The notes: generated from the sequence alone by a model not told the origin. 64,000 bases of DNA from GCA-016699445 sp964555055 (GCA_964555055.1 CAZKQW010000008.1:87101-151100), one strand, 5' to 3'; shown: positions 52,866 to 62,463, counted from the first letter of the stretch. Made by a program: numbers and translations.

Positions 52866-53696
52866 TTATAACTTCTGGCGGTTCGTTTGGCCTTTTTCCA
52901 GGAAGGCGGTCAATCGCACGCGGTCTTTTCGCGAAATTGCTTTTTTCAAGGCTTCCAATCGCTCCTGGAAGTCCGAGATCGCTTCCAAGATCCGCGGATT
53001 CTGCAAGAAGATGTCGCGCCACATCCCGGGCGAGCTCGCCGCGACGCGCGTCGTGTCTCGGAAGCTTGAGAAAAGGAACTTTTGTTCCTCGGGCTTGAAG
53101 GAAATTTGGCTCAAGGAATACGCGACCGCATGAGGCAAATGACTGGTATAAGCAAAGAGACGGTCGTGGTCGGCGGCCGTCATGAGCGATATCCGGCATC
53201 CCAGACGCTTCCACAACCTCCGGATCTTATCCACGTCGGCGGGTTTCGAGGCGCGCGACGGCGTCACGACGCAATGCCGTCCCCGGAATAAAGAAGCGAT
53301 GCCCGCTTCGGCTCCGGAACGTTCCGTACCCGCGATGGGATGCGCTCCCACGAATCTCAATTTCCGGCGGTCCGCTTCGAGGACGATCGCCTCCTTCACG
53401 CTACCTACGTCCGTCACCAAGACCGTCTTGGGGATTTTTCTCAAATAAGCCTTAATCGGCTCGACGGGAGCCGCGAGGATGACGAGGTCGTCTTCGCCCA
53501 GCCGCGAAATCAGGGCGTCCGCGGACGTGCCCGCGGCCACGAAACGGTGGATGGCCCGGCGCCTCCGGGCGACCGCCAAATTCTTCGCGTCGCGGCCGAC
53601 GCCGACGACTTCCTTCGAGAGTTTTTTGGAAATCAGATTCATTCCGACCGACGAACCCAACAAGCCCACGCCGATGATGACGGTTCTCCGGAACAT
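52866..53696 (-). CDS. tyrA: Prephenate dehydrogenase (276 aa)
   Basis: NAD(P)-dependent oxidative decarboxylation of prephenate toward tyrosine. VIIGVGLLGSSVGMNLISK is the dinucleotide-binding site; LVTDVGSVKEAIV, FVGAHPIAGTERSGAEAG and SHLPHAVAYSLSQ contain the catalytic His and substrate-binding residues; SFRDTTRVAASSPGMWRDIF is the usual late motif. Single-domain form without chorismate mutase or ACT domain. The ATG at 53696 overlaps the pheA stop by one base; an in-frame start 48 bases upstream would lie within pheA. Confidence 0.95.
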   Translation of the reverse strand: MFRRTVIIGVGLLGSSVGMNLISKKLSKEVVGVGRDAKNLAVARRRRAIHRFVAAGTSADALISRLGEDDLVILAAPVEPIKAYLRKIPKTVLVTDVGSVKEAIVLEADRRKLRFVGAHPIAGTERSGAEAGIASLFRGRHCVVTPSRASKPADVDKIRRLWKRLGCRISLMTAADHDRLFAYTSHLPHAVAYSLSQISFKPEEQKFLFSSFRDTTRVAASSPGMWRDIFLQNPRILEAISDFQERLEALKKAISRKDRVRLTAFLEKGQTNRQKL

Positions 53697-54835
53697 CAGA
53701 TCGTCGCCTTCGGGTAGGATCCCAAGACTTTCAGGAAGAGACACTGCTTCTCGAGACGGCGGATCGCGTCGGCCACCTTGCGGTCTTCCAAATGTCCGTC
53801 CATGTCGATGAAGAAGATGTATTCCCAGGCCTTCTTCTTAAGCGGACGCGACTCGATCTTGGTCAGATTGATCTTCTTTTCGTAGAACGGCTGGAGCATC
53901 TTATACAGGACGCCCACCTGGTCCTTCACGGAAAACAGAATCGACGTCTTGTCGCTGCCCGTGCGGGCGCTCGTTTTGCCTCCGGCGCCCGCGTTCGAGA
54001 CGATCAAGAAGCGCGTCATATTGTTCGGGTTGTCCTCGATATTCCTCTTGAGGATATTCAAGCCGTAGATTTCGGCCGCGTGCTCGCCGGCGATGCCCGC
54101 CGCTTGGGGGTCACCCGCCGCCTTTTCCGCCGCGCGGGCGGTGCTATCCGCCTCGATCAAGGGCACGTGGGGCACGTGGCGCTCCAACCAAGACCGGCAT
54201 TGCGACAAAGCCTGCGTATGCGAATAAATCCGCTTCACGTCCTTCACGCTCTTCGCGCGCGACAGGAGGTGATGACTGATGGGCAAAGTCGTCTCGCTGG
54301 TGATCTTCAAGGGGGAATCCAAAAAACAATCCAACGTCGCGCCCACGACGCCTTCCGTGGAATTCTCGATCGGCACCACGCCCAGCTGCGCTCGCTTATG
54401 CTCCACGGCGTCGAACACCTTGGAGATGGAGGATTCCGGGATCAATTCCGTGGAGCGGCCGAAAGCCTTCAAGGCCGCCAAATGCGTGAACGTCGCTTCG
54501 GGACCTAAGTAGGAGACCTTGATCGGCGATTGCAGGACGCGAGAAGCGGAGAGGATTTCCCCGTATACCGCCCTCAACGCGTGCGTGGGGAAAGGTCCGG
54601 GATTCCGGCGCGTCAGATTATCGATGAGGCTCTTCTCCCGGACGGGCGCAAAGACTTCCTGCCGCGACTGCTTCTTCAGATCGCCGATCTTCAGGACGAT
54701 CGCCGCGCGGTCGTTCAAGAGGTCCAGGATCTCTCGGTCAATTCGGTCGACTTGTTCGCGATGCGGCTTGAGAGAGTCTTTTAGCGTATCCGAAGATTTC
54801 TCCGAAGATCGCTGCGATTTCCCTTTGGTTTTCAT
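53696..54835 (-). CDS. pheA: Chorismate mutase-prephenate dehydratase (379 aa)
   Basis: Bifunctional P-protein for phenylalanine synthesis. An AroQ chorismate mutase domain (about residues 25-100, REQVDRIDREILDLLNDRA) is followed by prephenate dehydratase (about 108-290: VSYLGPEATFTHLAA, VVPIENSTEGVVGATLD, PISHHLLSR, NMTRFLIVS) and an ACT domain (about 300-372: ILFSVKDQVGVLYKMLQPF, NLTKIESRPLKKKAWEY) that should bind phenylalanine for feedback. The unusual N-terminal 20 residues are Lys/Ser-rich. First gene of the pheA-tyrA-aroA block. Confidence 0.97.
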   Translation of the reverse strand: MKTKGKSQRSSEKSSDTLKDSLKPHREQVDRIDREILDLLNDRAAIVLKIGDLKKQSRQEVFAPVREKSLIDNLTRRNPGPFPTHALRAVYGEILSASRVLQSPIKVSYLGPEATFTHLAALKAFGRSTELIPESSISKVFDAVEHKRAQLGVVPIENSTEGVVGATLDCFLDSPLKITSETTLPISHHLLSRAKSVKDVKRIYSHTQALSQCRSWLERHVPHVPLIEADSTARAAEKAAGDPQAAGIAGEHAAEIYGLNILKRNIEDNPNNMTRFLIVSNAGAGGKTSARTGSDKTSILFSVKDQVGVLYKMLQPFYEKKINLTKIESRPLKKKAWEYIFFIDMDGHLEDRKVADAIRRLEKQCLFLKVLGSYPKATI

Positions 54836-54881
54836 GGTGACCGCCCTTTATGTGAAAGGAATTCTTCTGAAAAGATATTTT

Positions 54882-55364
54882 TCAATCTTCCCGGACTTTG
54901 GAGGGAAAGGCCGAACCCGACCAATAGGTTTTTTGGTAACCGGCCACGATGACTTTCTTCGACGTCATTTCCGTATGGGTCAAACCGTTGTACTCCGCCT
55001 CCGCGGCTTGGAAGGCGAGCCGCAACAACGCCTCTTTCTTGTCCTCGCAGTCCTCGACGGTCACCCGGACGTTCGACTTGCTGATGAGCGGCACGTTGCG
55101 TTCGTTTTTGTAAAAAACATGCAGGCCGCGCGCGGCTTCGATCCTCGCCTCGTAAGCCTCCTGGGCGGGTACGACCGTCTCTTGGAAACAGGAATGGCAA
55201 TACACGGAATGCCGCAAGCCCTCCGGGACCGACGCCATCAGGGAAAAGAAGGATGGATCCAGAAATTGAGAGCATCCCTTGCACAGCGTTTTCCCGCACA
55301 GGCCGCACGCAAGGTCGCTTTTGGCCTTGGGTTGGAGACACGAAGAACAGAGGGACGAAGTCAT
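54882..55364 (-). CDS. Zinc-binding protein of unknown function (160 aa)
   Basis: Residues 6-60 hold four Cys pairs (LCSSCLQ, LACGLCGKTLCKGC, YCHSCF) like a double zinc finger. The C-terminal half, from RVTVEDCEDKKEALLRLAFQ to VIVAGYQKTYWSG, is a small alpha/beta domain I cannot name. No signal peptide. The ATG overlaps the stop of the DTW gene by 4 bases, and pheA follows 46 bases downstream, so it is part of the minus-strand run; its function in that context is unknown. Confidence 0.65.
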   Translation of the reverse strand: MTSSLCSSCLQPKAKSDLACGLCGKTLCKGCSQFLDPSFFSLMASVPEGLRHSVYCHSCFQETVVPAQEAYEARIEAARGLHVFYKNERNVPLISKSNVRVTVEDCEDKKEALLRLAFQAAEAEYNGLTHTEMTSKKVIVAGYQKTYWSGSAFPSKVRED

Positions 55365-56065
55365 GGGTTCCTTTTCTTTTTTTTGTGGCGCGAATTTTTG
55401 GGTTTCACATGGGCCAATTGCCTCTCGACCACGCGGTCGAAGACGTCCAGCAGGATCCGGTGCTTTCTTTGGGCCAAATCCCCACGCGAAAAATCCCCCA
55501 AGAGTTCGATCACTTCATGGATGGCTTCCACCGTCGCATAGCACTCCGGCTTCGGCTGTACCCGGACGCGGAAATTGGACGCCCGCGGCGGCACGAAGGA
55601 GATTTGCGGCAGGCCGCTCAAATTGCGGCTCAAACGAGCCGTCTTTTTGGCGGTGTTCCAGGTCCCGTCGATGACGAATACGACCAGTTTCTTGTCGCGG
55701 GGGAATAGAGCCGACCGTTCGTCGCCGCTTAACGCCGTCAAATCTGTCGCCGAAGTCCCCGGATAGAGGACGACCGGATGGTAACGGGGGTCGTTGACGA
55801 TCTCGTTCACGCGCTCGTTCTTCGAATAGTTGTACCCCACGATCAGCTCAGCGTCTTCCAAGCATAAATACGACAGGCGTCCGGTCGCGATCGCCCGCCT
55901 CACTTCCAACGGGTGGATCAAGATGACGAACTTGATCCCGGGGTCGAAACGCCGCACTGCCGCGCAATAACACCGAAAGTCCGGCTGGCGGCAGGTCAAG
56001 CAGAGGGTGCGGTAGGAGGGCGAGCATAGTTTACCCCTTCGCTCTTGATACTCTTTTAGGTCCAT
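55361..56065 (-). CDS. DTW-domain tRNA-uridine aminocarboxypropyltransferase (234 aa)
   Basis: LCLTCRQPDFRCYC is the N-terminal zinc site; LIHPLEVRRAIATGRL, VFVIDGTWNTAKKTARLS (DxTW motif), FRVRVQPKPECYATVEA complete the DTW pattern. Such enzymes transfer the aminocarboxypropyl group of SAM to uridine in tRNA (acp3U). The C-terminus is strongly basic, which fits tRNA binding. It starts three bases after the ferredoxin stop. Confidence 0.85.
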   Translation of the reverse strand: MDLKEYQERRGKLCSPSYRTLCLTCRQPDFRCYCAAVRRFDPGIKFVILIHPLEVRRAIATGRLSYLCLEDAELIVGYNYSKNERVNEIVNDPRYHPVVLYPGTSATDLTALSGDERSALFPRDKKLVVFVIDGTWNTAKKTARLSRNLSGLPQISFVPPRASNFRVRVQPKPECYATVEAIHEVIELLGDFSRGDLAQRKHRILLDVFDRVVERQLAHVKPKNSRHKKKKRNP

Positions 56066-56068
56066 ATC

Positions 56069-56374
56069 TTAATGAGAGGATTCATCCAAAATCCGACTTA
56101 TTTCCTTCTCTATCATCGGCGCGCTTTCCTTCCCCAATCCCGTCACCCACTTCGCCTGCGGGTAGAAGACTGTCGCGATGCCCTCGTCGCAGCGGCCCAA
56201 GCAGCCGGCCGTATTGACGCGGATCCGGTGGTGCCAGCCACGGGATTCTTCCTGGCACGCTCTCTTGAGCTTTTCGCGGAGTTCGACGCTCCCCTTTTGG
56301 GCGCAAGAACCTTCCTTTTCGCGGAAGTTCGTGCAGACGAAGAGATGCGTTTCTAGATTCTTGCTGTTCGACAT
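56069..56374 (-). CDS. Thioredoxin-like [2Fe-2S] ferredoxin (101 aa)
   Basis: THLFVCTNFREKEGSCAQKG provides the first two cysteine ligands and VNTAGCLGRCDEGIATVFYP the other two: the pattern of the thioredoxin-fold 2Fe-2S ferredoxins. WVTGLGKESAPMIEKEI closes the domain. AAGGAGA precedes the ATG at 56374. Electron partner unknown; it lies between the RlmL-like gene and the DTW gene. Confidence 0.88.
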   Translation of the reverse strand: MSNSKNLETHLFVCTNFREKEGSCAQKGSVELREKLKRACQEESRGWHHRIRVNTAGCLGRCDEGIATVFYPQAKWVTGLGKESAPMIEKEISRILDESSH

Positions 56375-56400
56375 AGGCAAATCTCCTTGTTTCTCCTGAT

Positions 56401-57564
56401 TTAGGCGAAAACCCTCCGAGTGCCCGCGTACAATTCGTACTCGAACAGCCGGCAATCGATTTTCGCCGTATAGAACTCATAGCGGCGCGTCGGCTTTAAG
56501 CCGATCTTCTTGGCCAAGTCCAAATTCCCCGTGAAGACGTAAGCCCAATAACCCTGGCATCTCTTCTTCAGGAAATCGCCCAGGCGGGCGTACGTCGCCT
56601 CCAACTCTTTCTGTTCCCCTAAGCGCTCTCCGTATTCCGGGTTGAAATAAACGACGCCTGGGCCTTCGGGAAGCGGCGTCTTTTCGAAATCCCCCACGGC
56701 GAACTCGATGAACTCCTCGACACCCGCAGCCTTCGCGTTGGCACGGGCGACGTCGACGGCTTCCGGACGTAGGTCGGTAGCGACAATCTTAGGGGCACGA
56801 TCGGATGTCAGGCTCGCGAGCTTCGCCTTTTCTTCTCGGTAAAATCCGAGGTCGTATCCCTTCAAATGCATGAAGGAGTAGTTATCGCGGAACAACCCCG
56901 GCTTACGCCCCGTGGCCCACAGGGCGGCTTCGATGGCGATCGTCCCCGACCCGCACATGGGGTTCACGAAGGGGGATTTTCGGTCCCAACGCGTCGCGTA
57001 GAGCGTCGCCGCCGCGAGGGACTCCATCATCGGGGCCTGCCCGGGAAGCTTCCGGTAGCCGTGCTTCGCCAACGTCTCTCCCGACGTATCGAGAAAGATC
57101 TCCGCCCGGTCGTCCTTCCAAAACAAATGCACGACGAGCCGATCCAAGGCGGGTCCCGAATCGGGGCGAGCGCCCGTCTTTTGGCGGAGGCGATCGGCGA
57201 TGGCGTCCTTCACTTTCACGTTCATGAATAAGGGGTTGTTGACGCTCGGGTGGTCGACCCGGCTCGTGACCGAAAAATATCCCTTCGTGTCCACGATATC
57301 CTCCCAGGGAAGACTGAAGACGGCGTCGTAGACGTCTTCCGGATCACGGACCCGGAAATCCAGCCACGAGAGCAGGACTTGGCTCGCGCAGCGCAGGTGG
57401 AGATTGAGCCGCACGCAATCGTTCAAGGTCCCGCGCAGCTCGAGCCCCGTCGAGAAAACGCGGACGGGTTCGTAACTCAGTTCGCGCACTTCCCTCTCCA
57501 CATAAGAAGAGAGGCGTTGGCCGCAGGTCACGACGATCCGGGTCAGAGCTTGGGAGGATGCCAT
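56401..57564 (-). CDS. THUMP-domain 23S rRNA guanine-N2 methyltransferase, RlmL-like (387 aa)
   Basis: An N-terminal THUMP RNA-binding domain (about residues 5-165) is followed by a Rossmann methyltransferase: PMMESLAAATLYATRW, VNPMCGSGTIAIEAALWA (motif I), IVATDLRPEAVDVARANAKA (motif II) and VVYFNPEYGERLGEQ (motif IV, NPxYG). The length equals the N-terminal half of E. coli RlmKL, which makes m2G2445. The ATG at 57564 is preferred to a GTG 12 bases upstream. First gene of a long minus-strand run. Confidence 0.88.
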   Translation of the reverse strand: MASSQALTRIVVTCGQRLSSYVEREVRELSYEPVRVFSTGLELRGTLNDCVRLNLHLRCASQVLLSWLDFRVRDPEDVYDAVFSLPWEDIVDTKGYFSVTSRVDHPSVNNPLFMNVKVKDAIADRLRQKTGARPDSGPALDRLVVHLFWKDDRAEIFLDTSGETLAKHGYRKLPGQAPMMESLAAATLYATRWDRKSPFVNPMCGSGTIAIEAALWATGRKPGLFRDNYSFMHLKGYDLGFYREEKAKLASLTSDRAPKIVATDLRPEAVDVARANAKAAGVEEFIEFAVGDFEKTPLPEGPGVVYFNPEYGERLGEQKELEATYARLGDFLKKRCQGYWAYVFTGNLDLAKKIGLKPTRRYEFYTAKIDCRLFEYELYAGTRRVFA

Positions 57565-57670
57565 GTCGCACCCCACTCATTTTTCCGACCTTTCATCAAT
57601 AGAAAAGGGGGAAGGGGAAAAAACGAAAAATACGTTGAGGGTCTCGATAAAGGACATTAGGGGCTTTCGC

Positions 57671-57997
57671 ATGTATCGCGCAGCGTACCGCCTATTTCAG
57701 GCCATTTATCTTCTGAATCTGATCGTCTTAAGTGCCTGCGCCTCTAAAGCGGCGCTGACCGAAGGCCATCGGCCCGAAGACTATGGTGAAGTCGGCATCT
57801 ACAGCACGCCTCCCCGCGCTGTGATCCTTGTGGATGGTAACGAAATCGTCAAATCGCCGGCGATCATTTGCCGCGTCAAAAAAAACAAGGCCTACCAGTT
57901 CAAAGTGACTCGGGACGGCTATCAACCTTGGGAAGAGACCGTGAATCTTCAGGAGAAGCGGCAAAACTTCCATATCAAGCTGATCAAGAACCCGTAA
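57671..57997 (+). CDS. PEGA-domain lipoprotein (108 aa)
   Basis: A short signal peptide ends in LSAC, a good lipobox with Cys about 22. The rest is one PEGA domain: YSTPPRAVILVDGNEIVKSP, ICRVKKNKAYQFKVTRDGY and PWEETVNLQ follow its strand pattern. PEGA domains are often found in surface or cell-envelope proteins. AGGGG before the ATG at 57671 and the signal peptide there exclude the longer frame that starts inside the divergent RlmL-like gene. Confidence 0.85.
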   Translation: MYRAAYRLFQAIYLLNLIVLSACASKAALTEGHRPEDYGEVGIYSTPPRAVILVDGNEIVKSPAIICRVKKNKAYQFKVTRDGYQPWEETVNLQEKRQNFHIKLIKNP

Positions 57998-58186
57998 AAT
58001 CCTCTACGGGATTCCCCTACTTTAAAAGCGGAAATTGCCCTATTTTACGAAAGTGCCGTTTCAACTAAGCAAACTAAACTTAAAATCGGAGGATACCCTT
58101 ACTTTTGATCGACGAAAAAGTAAGAGTCGCCCCGCTTTCGGGTGCCTTATTGACTTTTGAAGGATCGTTACCATTTTGGAAGAACT

Positions 58187-60526
58187 ATGAAATACTCTTT
58201 CTATAAGAATATTCCGGTTCTTCCTTTGCGTAATACGGTTTTGTTTCCCGGCGCTCTTCTCTCTTTGCAAATCGGTCGGCCGAAAAGCGTCGCTACCCTC
58301 CTCCACGCCATGTCTGCCGATACGAAGCCCTACGTTCTCATACTCACCCAAAAATCGGATAAGGAAAACGAACTCACACCCGACGATCTCTACCGCATGG
58401 GCACCATCGCGAAGATCGAGAGCGTCAAGAATAAGCGGAAAAATGGCTACCAAGTCCTCGTCAGAGGACTGGAACGTTGCCATGCTTTGGAATTACGCGC
58501 GGTCCAAGGTCAATTTAAGGCAGAGGCAGAGTCCGTACAAGATCTCTTAGATCTCGAACCCGAAACGCAGACGGCTCTTTTAGAGAACCTAAAATCGTTA
58601 AGCCGAGATCTATTGGCTTTAATCCCTGGGGACACGTCCGAACTCGAAGGCCTCTTAGCCGGTCTCGATGATATTGTCGCTCTTGCCGACCTAAATGCGG
58701 CCCACGTTCCGATGGATTTGGCGGAAAAGCAGGATCTTCTCGAAAAGATCTCCGTAAAATCGCGGGTATTGAAGCTGATGGAGGTCATGCAAAAACAAAA
58801 AGAAAGGCTTCAAGTCCAAACGGATATCCATGAAAAAATTTCGCAAAAGTTCGGGAAAACCCAACGCGAGCTACTCTTGCGGGAACAGCTCAAGGCGATT
58901 AAAGAGGAGCTCGGCGAAGACGACGCTTCCGACTCAGATTTAAGGCAAAAGATCGAAGACACCGGCATGCCGGAAGATGTGAAAAAGACCGCATTAGATG
59001 AATTAAAGCGCTTGGAGAGCGTGGGAAACCTTTCGCCCGAAGCGTCCGTCATCCGGAACTACATCGACCTTCTCTGCGCTTTGCCTTGGTCCCATTCCTC
59101 GAATCAAGAAATCGACCTATCCGCCGCTCGAAACCTGCTCAACCAGGAGCATGCCGGCTTGGAGAAAGTAAAGACCCGCATCCTCCAGCATCTGGCCGTC
59201 CTCAAACTCACGAAGAACGCCAAAGGCAGCATCCTGCTTTTCGTCGGTCCTCCAGGAGTCGGCAAGACGAGTCTCGGCCAGAGCGTCGCCAAAGCCTTGG
59301 GTAAGAAATTCGTCCGCGCGAGCCTAGGCGGAGTCCGGGACGACGCGGAAATCCGCGGCCATCGGCGCACGTACATCGGAGCGATGCCGGGGCGTATCCT
59401 TCAGGCCATTAAGCGGGCCGGCGAGAACAATCCCGTCTTCATGTTGGATGAGATCGACAAGCTCGCGTATAGCTTCCATGGGGATCCCGCGGCCGCTTTG
59501 CTCGAAGTCCTGGATCCGGAGCAGAACACGAACTTCCTGGACCATTATCTGGACCTCCCCTTCGATCTCTCGAAGGTCTTCTTCATCGCGACCGCCAACA
59601 CCACCGAAACCATCCCCGCGCCTTTGTTGGACCGGATGGAGGTGATCCACTTAAGCGGTTACACGACGGCCGAAAAGCTCCATATCGCCAAAACGCACCT
59701 TCTCGAAAAGCAATTGGCCGACCATGGGCTGAAGGCGGAACAAATTCGGATCGACGACGAAATCCTCAACCATATCATCCAATCCCATACCCGAGAGGCC
59801 GGAGTCCGCGAGCTCCAAAGGAAGATCGCCACCCTCTGCCGCGTGGCCGCCGAAAAGGTCCTGACGGACCCGTCTTCGGTCCCCCTGCACGTCGATACGG
59901 CTTTCGTCGAAGAGGCCTTGGGCCCGGAAAAATTCGTCCACGAGACGGCCGAGAGCCTCACGCCTCCGGGTGTAGTCACGGGCTTGGCCTGGACGCCGAT
60001 GGGAGGCGACATCCTTTTCATCGAATCCGCCGTCATGCCCGGTTCCGGCAAGCTCAAGCTGACCGGCCAATTGGGCGACGTCATGAAGGAGTCGGCCGAG
60101 ATCGCGTTGAGCCTCGTCCGCTCGCGCCTGCCCATTCCCGCGACCCTCGATTTCGAGAAGAGGGACATCCACGTGCACGTGCCTTCCGGAGCCATTCCGA
60201 AGGATGGACCCTCCGCCGGCATCACGTTGGTGACGGCTTTGGCCTCCCTCGTCACCGGTAAGAGCGTGAACCCGAAACTCGCGATGACCGGGGAAATCAC
60301 ACTCCGGGGCGTCGTCATGCCTGTGGGCGGCATTAAGGAAAAGATCCTCGCAGCACATCGGGCTGGCATCGAGCACGTCATCCTTTCCGCCCGGAATCAA
60401 AAGGACCTCAAGGAGGTGCCGGAAGACGTCCGCGCGAAGATTCGTTTCGACTTCGTGGAAACGGTCTCGGACGTCCTGCACATCGCCTTAGGCATGGAAT
60501 TCCCCGGTTTCGCCTTGGCTTCTTAA
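58187..60526 (+). CDS. lon: ATP-dependent protease Lon (779 aa)
   Basis: Complete LonA: substrate-binding N-domain from IPVLPLRNTVLFPGALLSL, a coiled linker (LREQLKAIKEELGEDDASDS), the AAA+ module with GPPGVGKTSLGQSVAKALGK (about residue 354), FMLDEIDKLAYSFHGDPAAA and the sensor ATANTTETIP, and the protease domain with catalytic Ser in PKDGPSAGITLVTALASL (about 676) and Lys in GGIKEKILAAHRAGI (about 715). GGAAGAA lies ahead of the ATG at 58187. Degrades misfolded and regulatory proteins, including many antitoxins, which is relevant given the modules nearby. Confidence 0.98.
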   Translation: MKYSFYKNIPVLPLRNTVLFPGALLSLQIGRPKSVATLLHAMSADTKPYVLILTQKSDKENELTPDDLYRMGTIAKIESVKNKRKNGYQVLVRGLERCHALELRAVQGQFKAEAESVQDLLDLEPETQTALLENLKSLSRDLLALIPGDTSELEGLLAGLDDIVALADLNAAHVPMDLAEKQDLLEKISVKSRVLKLMEVMQKQKERLQVQTDIHEKISQKFGKTQRELLLREQLKAIKEELGEDDASDSDLRQKIEDTGMPEDVKKTALDELKRLESVGNLSPEASVIRNYIDLLCALPWSHSSNQEIDLSAARNLLNQEHAGLEKVKTRILQHLAVLKLTKNAKGSILLFVGPPGVGKTSLGQSVAKALGKKFVRASLGGVRDDAEIRGHRRTYIGAMPGRILQAIKRAGENNPVFMLDEIDKLAYSFHGDPAAALLEVLDPEQNTNFLDHYLDLPFDLSKVFFIATANTTETIPAPLLDRMEVIHLSGYTTAEKLHIAKTHLLEKQLADHGLKAEQIRIDDEILNHIIQSHTREAGVRELQRKIATLCRVAAEKVLTDPSSVPLHVDTAFVEEALGPEKFVHETAESLTPPGVVTGLAWTPMGGDILFIESAVMPGSGKLKLTGQLGDVMKESAEIALSLVRSRLPIPATLDFEKRDIHVHVPSGAIPKDGPSAGITLVTALASLVTGKSVNPKLAMTGEITLRGVVMPVGGIKEKILAAHRAGIEHVILSARNQKDLKEVPEDVRAKIRFDFVETVSDVLHIALGMEFPGFALAS

Positions 60527-60603
60527 AGCCGGAAATTACCCGAGATGAAAATGCGGATCTCCCCGATGGCGAAACGGCGTCGGTTCGCTTAAAGGGATTC
60601 GTC

Positions 60604-60813
60604 ATGAACAAATACCTGAAAAACAACCGCACTTCCCTCCTCACCGGATCGCTCGTCGCTTTGGTGGGAGGTTTTTTATTCATGCGTTACCGGAAACACT
60701 GCCAATTAGGCGTGGCGAAATCCAACGCCATGGGCGAAGACATCGTAGATCAGACGTCTATGGATTCCTTCCCCGCCAGCGACCCGCCGTCGTGGACTTC
60801 CGGTAAAAATTAA
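60604..60813 (+). CDS. Small membrane protein with SFPASDPPSW motif (69 aa)
   Basis: One N-terminal membrane span (LLTGSLVALVGGFLFM) and a C-terminal tail DIVDQTSMDSFPASDPPSWT. The tail motif is a recurring element in short bacterial proteins of unknown role. AAGGGA precedes the ATG. It follows lon by 77 bases and is convergent with the lipase gene. Confidence 0.65.
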   Translation: MNKYLKNNRTSLLTGSLVALVGGFLFMRYRKHCQLGVAKSNAMGEDIVDQTSMDSFPASDPPSWTSGKN

Positions 60814-60820
60814 TCGGAAG

Positions 60821-61792
60821 TCAATCCGAGTGGGTATGGGGCTCTTGCGAATACCAACTTTTGATTTGCTCGTAGACTCGTGGGCTGCGCTGAAGAGCCC
60901 GATGGGTGATGCCGGGTAAAATCTTGATATGGCTTTTCGGAGTGGGCACTCCCGCTCCACTGGCCGGATGCACGAGACCGTCCCCGAAAACGCGGGCCCA
61001 ACGCGAGTTCTCATCTTTAGAAATCGTGCCGGTGATTTGATAATGATGGATGGAATCCGCCAAGGGAATTACGTTTCGCTTAAAATGAAATAGCCTATCC
61101 GCATTCTTTGTTTTCCAATCCTCGTCGATCAGATAGCCATGGCGCATATCCTTGATTCCGTCGCTCCTTAGATCAATGAGCGAGCCGATTGCCCTTGTCG
61201 CGAGATGGGGTATGGACTTCAGCACCAGGCTCGTGAGTTTCCCGAATTTTTCAAAATGCGTTCCGCAATGAGGCGAGCCGATATAGAACGCCCTTTTGGC
61301 CACGCGCAGCCATTTCCTGTTATCCTGCCGGGCATAGTGGCAGGCGCTACGCAGGATCAAGCCGCCCATACTGTAGCCGATGACCACGATTTCTTGGATG
61401 CGCCCCGGATAGTTTTCGATAAATTTCTCGAGGAGGTCGGATAGGCGGCGGCCGTTCGTGGAAACATGCAGTCCCGTATTATAACGCAGGTAAAGAGGCG
61501 TATGGCCAAAGTCCGATTCGAAAAGAGACCCGTAATTTTCGGGACGATCTTTCGAAAAAAACCAATCGTTTTCCGAATTACAACTTCCATGGAGGAGCAA
61601 GCAGACTTTGCCCTTCCGGGAAGGACCTAACGAACGCAACCCCTTTTCCGTCAAACCGAGGGGCGCCCCTTGGTGGTACAATTTCATTTGAATGCTGAGC
61701 CGGCTCTTCCTTTTTTCCAACCGATGCCCTACGACCCCGTTCATGACGCAAAGAAAACGGTCCGCCGCCATCAAAAGATCTTTCTTTTTCAT
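60821..61792 (-). CDS. Alpha/beta-hydrolase, lipase/PGAP1-like (323 aa)
   Basis: CLLLHGSCNSENDW is the oxyanion region, VVIGYSMGGLILRSACHYA the nucleophile elbow (Ser about 138) and YIGSPHCGTHFEK the loop typical of lipase and PGAP1-type hydrolases. FGDGLVHPAS probably supplies the Asp and ILPGITHRALQRSP the His. No signal peptide is seen. The substrate is unknown; an intracellular esterase is the cautious call. Confidence 0.8.
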   Translation of the reverse strand: MKKKDLLMAADRFLCVMNGVVGHRLEKRKSRLSIQMKLYHQGAPLGLTEKGLRSLGPSRKGKVCLLLHGSCNSENDWFFSKDRPENYGSLFESDFGHTPLYLRYNTGLHVSTNGRRLSDLLEKFIENYPGRIQEIVVIGYSMGGLILRSACHYARQDNRKWLRVAKRAFYIGSPHCGTHFEKFGKLTSLVLKSIPHLATRAIGSLIDLRSDGIKDMRHGYLIDEDWKTKNADRLFHFKRNVIPLADSIHHYQITGTISKDENSRWARVFGDGLVHPASGAGVPTPKSHIKILPGITHRALQRSPRVYEQIKSWYSQEPHTHSD

Positions 61793-61839
61793 GGTTCGTT
61801 AAAGCATCCTTTCGGATGATTAGCAAAAATACTTCACGT

Positions 61840-62133
61840 CTACAGCAAGACATAGCGCCGGATATCGGGATCTTGGGTAAGATATTGGCCTATATGGGGA
61901 AGAGCGGCTTGGATGTGCGCGCTTTGGAGATGGGCGTCGAGAGTCTCATGGCTCTCCCACTCTTCGATAAAGGCGAAATCGAGGGGGTCGGACGCGTTTT
62001 GGTGCAGTTCATAACGCAGACAGCCCTTTTCTTTTCGCGTGGGTTCGAGAAAGCCGGCGAGCAGGGCCTTGAGCGGCTCCGTTTTCTCGGGTTTGGCCTT
62101 AAAAAGCGCGATGACGCGGATGGTGTGTTTCAT
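61840..62133 (-). CDS. Antibiotic biosynthesis monooxygenase (ABM) domain protein (97 aa)
   Basis: IRVIALFKAKPEKTEPLKAL, EKGCLRYELHQNASDPLDF, FIEEWESHETLDAHLQSAHI is the YgiN/ABM ferredoxin-like fold, used by small quinol monooxygenases and heme-degrading enzymes. Full length for the family. The gene precedes the lipase on the same strand by 47 bases. Actual activity is not predictable. Confidence 0.85.
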   Translation of the reverse strand: MKHTIRVIALFKAKPEKTEPLKALLAGFLEPTRKEKGCLRYELHQNASDPLDFAFIEEWESHETLDAHLQSAHIQAALPHIGQYLTQDPDIRRYVLL

Positions 62134-62159
62134 AAGGCCGGTGACCTAAACATAGGATT

Positions 62160-62349
62160 TCGGGGATATCAACCGTTCGACACGGATACCCCTATGGAAG
62201 TTTGATCGGTGGGCATCGCATCGTATATTTAGGAGAAAGACATTATTCTCCAGTGACGCACGATGAAATCCATCTTCTGATACCGGTTTTGAAAAGCCTC
62301 GGGTTCACACATTTCGCGATGGAAATGTTTCACTCGGCATCCGCTTAAT
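62160..62349 (+). pseudogene. Remnant of a ChaN/Tiki-like (DUF399) protein gene
   Basis: The plus strand reads GYPYGSLIGGHRIVYLGERH, then about 15 residues, then VLKSLGFTHFAMEMF before a TAA. The V-Y-L-G-E-x-H and M-E-M-F motifs are those of the haem-binding ChaN/erythromycin-esterase-like group. The family is several hundred residues long, so this is an N-terminal fragment without a proper start. Confidence 0.5.
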
Positions 62350-62463
62350 CATATTATGGGCAAGATTAATGATGCCTATCAAGGAGTCGTTATTTACCTC
62401 CAAGAGCGGAGTTTCCAGGCCGATTCGTTGACGCCGGACTATCAGATCACTGTTTAGCTTAAA